A stretch of DNA of 32,920 bases, taken from NCBI GenBank assembly GCA_017504485.1, contig JAFVRC010000007.1, forward strand, positions 1-32,920, in the 5' to 3' direction. The notes under the pieces were generated by a model, which saw only the letters and a list, made by a program, of their open reading frames with translations, made no database searches and had not been told where the DNA came from. A program made the translations under genes and the position numbers. This document shows positions 31,436 to 32,920 of the stretch, one piece after another (position 1 is the first letter of the stretch; each line of letters opens with the position of its first letter). The stretch comes from Alistipes sp. (lineage in GTDB: Bacteria > Bacteroidota > Bacteroidia > Bacteroidales > Rikenellaceae).

Positions 31436-31579
31436 CATTCATCAGCGGAGAGAGTAAAGACAGGTTTGGTTGGGGTACCTTGCGGTATCGAAAAATGGCT
31501 TTCAGCACCACTCTTTCCCAACTATTTTTTTGAACAACAAGGGCGGTGCGCCTTGTGCAATTTTTTTTTAATACACATT
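31436..31579 (+). promoter_or_regulatory. Structured 5' leader with a terminator-like hairpin before the start codon
   Basis: Hairpins seen: GGTACC/GGTATC around TTGC (31474-31489); an outer pairing of GTTGGG (31469-31474) with CCCAAC (31517-31522), which shares one base with the first; and ACAAGGGCG (31537-31545) with CGCCTTGT (31549-31556), one bulge, followed by GCAA and nine T (31561-31569). The last resembles an intrinsic terminator 10 bases before ATG 31580. AGAGT (31451) could also pair with ACTCT (31510). This layout suits an attenuator or riboswitch, but I recognise no known class. The T run could instead be the AT-rich region usual before Bacteroidetes starts. Confidence 0.45.
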
Positions 31580-32602
31580 ATGAAAAAGTTTTTATTTTCG
31601 ATGATGGCACTCGTTGCTCTCTTTGCAACGAGCTGCGAGAAAGCCGGTGACGACAAGGGCGGCAAAGGCTCTCAACCAACATTTGATATCCGAGTTAGCG
31701 AAAATACGCTCGGTGTTGCGGTTGGTGTGGTTATCTATCCGGCAGATTATGACCGTTACTACTATTATGACTCTGTGCCGGCTTCGGATCTTGATACGTA
31801 CTACCAGGGCGACCTCAATAAGTATGTTCTTGATTTGATGGACTACTATGCAACCTATGCTGCTCAGTATCAGATGGATTTTGATGCGTTTATGATCGAG
31901 ATGGGCCTTGCTGATACGGGTCGTGCTACTGGCACTCTCATGGCCGAACCTGACGCGGAGAATTTCATCTTTGCATTCCACTTTGATGAGGTTGGCAATG
32001 TTACCAGTGAGATTGTCTCGATATCGGTTGTAACTCCAGCTGCAGAGATGAACCTTCGCCCGGCAAACTTGGAGATTGATGCGGCTTATTATCTTGGATA
32101 CCCTTATACCTTGACAGCTACGGGTGAGACTATTACAACTGCTACCGGTTATATGCTTGAGTTCTACGCTATGTCGGACCAGGCTCCTGTGCTTGAGCTT
32201 ATTGATTTGTTCCTTTTGACTGATCCGGAGAGTACCGATTTTGTTGGAACGTTTGACTTTGCAGAAGTTATGCAGATTGAGGATATCAAGCCTGGCGTTG
32301 CTCCGGTTGGTGACAACTATTGGCTTACTTCGAATGATGGAGAGTATGTGTATAACAGTATGGACTTTACCGATGGCTCAGTAACAATCACGAAGGCTGA
32401 TAACGAATATTCTGTCGCTATCAACGCAACTGATGACTTTGGTCGCAACTTGCAGTATACCTACACGGGTGAGATTGAGATTGTAGATAAGTCGAAGCCG
32501 GAGGCTTCAACTGCCAGCATGTCGCGTATGGCCAAAAAGACTCTTCGCAAGTACAGCTCGGCTGCCAAGATGCAGCAGCCAAAGGTATTCTCGCGCAAAT
32601 AA
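31580..32602 (+). CDS. Putative surface lipoprotein of unknown function, Tyr-rich
   Basis: This 340-residue protein starts MKKFLFSMMALVALFATSC, a lipoprotein signal with Cys19, followed by the acidic/Lys/Gly stretch EKAGDDKGGKG. Such a start is typical of Bacteroidales lipoproteins that may reach the cell surface. The first domain (~residues 34-160) has an Ig-like strand, then a Tyr-rich stretch (YPADYDRYYYYDSVPASDLD) and a helical insert, then FIFAFHFDEVGNVT; I recall this pattern from many uncharacterised Bacteroidales lipoproteins. The second half is beta-rich with a calycin-like look. The last ~30 residues are basic (SRMAKKTLRKYSSAAK). Codons end in T more often than in neighbouring genes. 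No enzyme motif was found. The frame is open back to 31427, but the promoter makes earlier starts unlikely. Confidence 0.8.
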   Translation: MKKFLFSMMALVALFATSCEKAGDDKGGKGSQPTFDIRVSENTLGVAVGVVIYPADYDRYYYYDSVPASDLDTYYQGDLNKYVLDLMDYYATYAAQYQMDFDAFMIEMGLADTGRATGTLMAEPDAENFIFAFHFDEVGNVTSEIVSISVVTPAAEMNLRPANLEIDAAYYLGYPYTLTATGETITTATGYMLEFYAMSDQAPVLELIDLFLLTDPESTDFVGTFDFAEVMQIEDIKPGVAPVGDNYWLTSNDGEYVYNSMDFTDGSVTITKADNEYSVAINATDDFGRNLQYTYTGEIEIVDKSKPEASTASMSRMAKKTLRKYSSAAKMQQPKVFSRK

Positions 32603-32629
32603 TTTCGTAGAGAAACCTTTATAAATCAC

Positions 32630-32668
32630 AAAGGCCTGCCCAACCATCGGTTGAGGTGGGCCTTTTTT
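32630..32668 (+). terminator. Terminator after the lipoprotein
   Basis: AAGGCC pairs with GGCCTT and an inner CAACC/GGTTG stem sits around ATC, followed by a run of eight T. It lies 28 bases after the stop. The following stretch to 32791 is AT-rich with no gene that I can see. Confidence 0.85.
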
Positions 32669-32791
32669 TTGAGCGGCCTACGCTGTGATGATAGCAGTTG
32701 TAATTGCGCGTGCAGTAGGTATTTAGCTTTATTTAGTGCTGCATGGCCCGAAAAAAAAATGATTGTGCAGTGCAATTTTTTTTGCAAAAAG

Positions 32792-32823
32792 TTTGCGTAA
32801 ATGATTTTTTCGCTCTATCTTTG
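32792..32823 (+). promoter_or_regulatory. Bacteroidetes promoter of tRNA-Lys
   Basis: TTTG (32792-32795), 20 bases, then TATCTTTG (32816-32823), ending 34 bases before the tRNA. It is a perfect consensus match. Confidence 0.85.
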
Positions 32824-32857
32824 CACTCGCAAAGGGAACGAAAAGTCCCGCGCAAAT

Positions 32858-32920
32858 GCCTCTTTAGCTCAGTTGGTAGAGCACGACACTCTTAATGTTG
32901 GGGTCCAGGGTTCGAGCCCC
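32858..32920 (+). tRNA. tRNA-Lys (anticodon CTT), cut by the window end
   Basis: The visible part has the acceptor 5' strand GCCTCTT, D-arm GCTCAGTTGGTAGAGC, anticodon stem CGACA/TGTTG with loop CTCTTAA giving anticodon CTT, the variable region, and the T-arm CAGGGTTCGAGCCCC up to base 32920. The 3' acceptor strand is outside. CTT decodes AAG lysine. Confidence 0.9.

Noticed and set aside
31427-31579. Open frame extending the lipoprotein upstream from TTG 31427
   Set aside because: It starts within the promoter box, would hide the lipobox behind 51 residues without a signal, and overlaps structured leader RNA.
1-32920. CRISPR array, prophage, toxin-antitoxin or defence island
   Set aside because: I saw no evenly spaced direct repeats, integrase, phage structural genes or paired small toxin genes on either strand.

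Overview
The window reads as chromosomal, mostly core DNA of a Bacteroidales bacterium; Alistipes or a close Rikenellaceae relative is my best guess. The evidence is the gene set (Bacteroidetes-type LptC, a GldE-like CNNM/CorC protein, CBM20-GH77 amylomaltase, 29-residue mS38/bS22-like protein beside HU and RNase G), the rarity of Shine-Dalgarno sequences, and repeated Bacteroidetes promoter boxes (TTTG, about 20 bases, TAnnTTTG). The genus is inferred, not proven.

Layout. 1-1117: the end of the ribosomal alpha operon (3' end of rpoA, rplQ) and its terminator. 1141-3573 (minus): a three-cistron unit with an internally deleted glycerophosphodiesterase remnant, a full-length secreted glycerophosphodiesterase and an NCS2 permease. 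3618-4629: a ProXp-ala-type tRNA editing protein and an SRPBCC-like protein. 4729-6894: HU, the mS38/bS22-like mini protein and RNase G. 6947-10255: mfd. 10282-18151: coaX, then an envelope cluster (outer membrane barrel, periplasmic TPR protein, LptC, GldE-like protein, PpiD-like foldase). 18237-18696: a decayed IS1182-type element whose inverted ends form hairpins that look like the terminators of both flanking genes. 18719-21084 (minus): two tandem secreted PHP phosphoesterases. 21114-23598 (minus): overlapping lpxK-punA-ssb. 23714-26598: M23 lipoprotein, PNPOx-like protein, ispD, membrane PH-like protein. 26599-30711 (minus): MBL hydrolase, SDR, MalQ. 30718-31003: 2[4Fe-4S] ferredoxin. 31077-31245 (minus): tRNA-Arg(ACG). 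31400-32668: an unrecognised lipoprotein behind a structured leader. 32792-32920: promoter and 5' part of tRNA-Lys(CTT).

The genes serve gene expression (rpoA, rplQ, HU, rng, mfd, tRNAs), envelope building (lptC, lpxK, ppiD, M23, barrel), cofactors and isoprenoids (coaX, ispD, ferredoxin) and scavenging (glycerophosphodiesterase, PHP enzymes, purine permease, PunA, MalQ). I see no prophage, CRISPR array, defence island or obviously new multi-gene system. The least explained elements are the IS ends acting as terminators, the leader with a terminator-like hairpin just before the 31580 lipoprotein, the shortened glycerophosphodiesterase, and the M23 protein with an altered zinc ligand.
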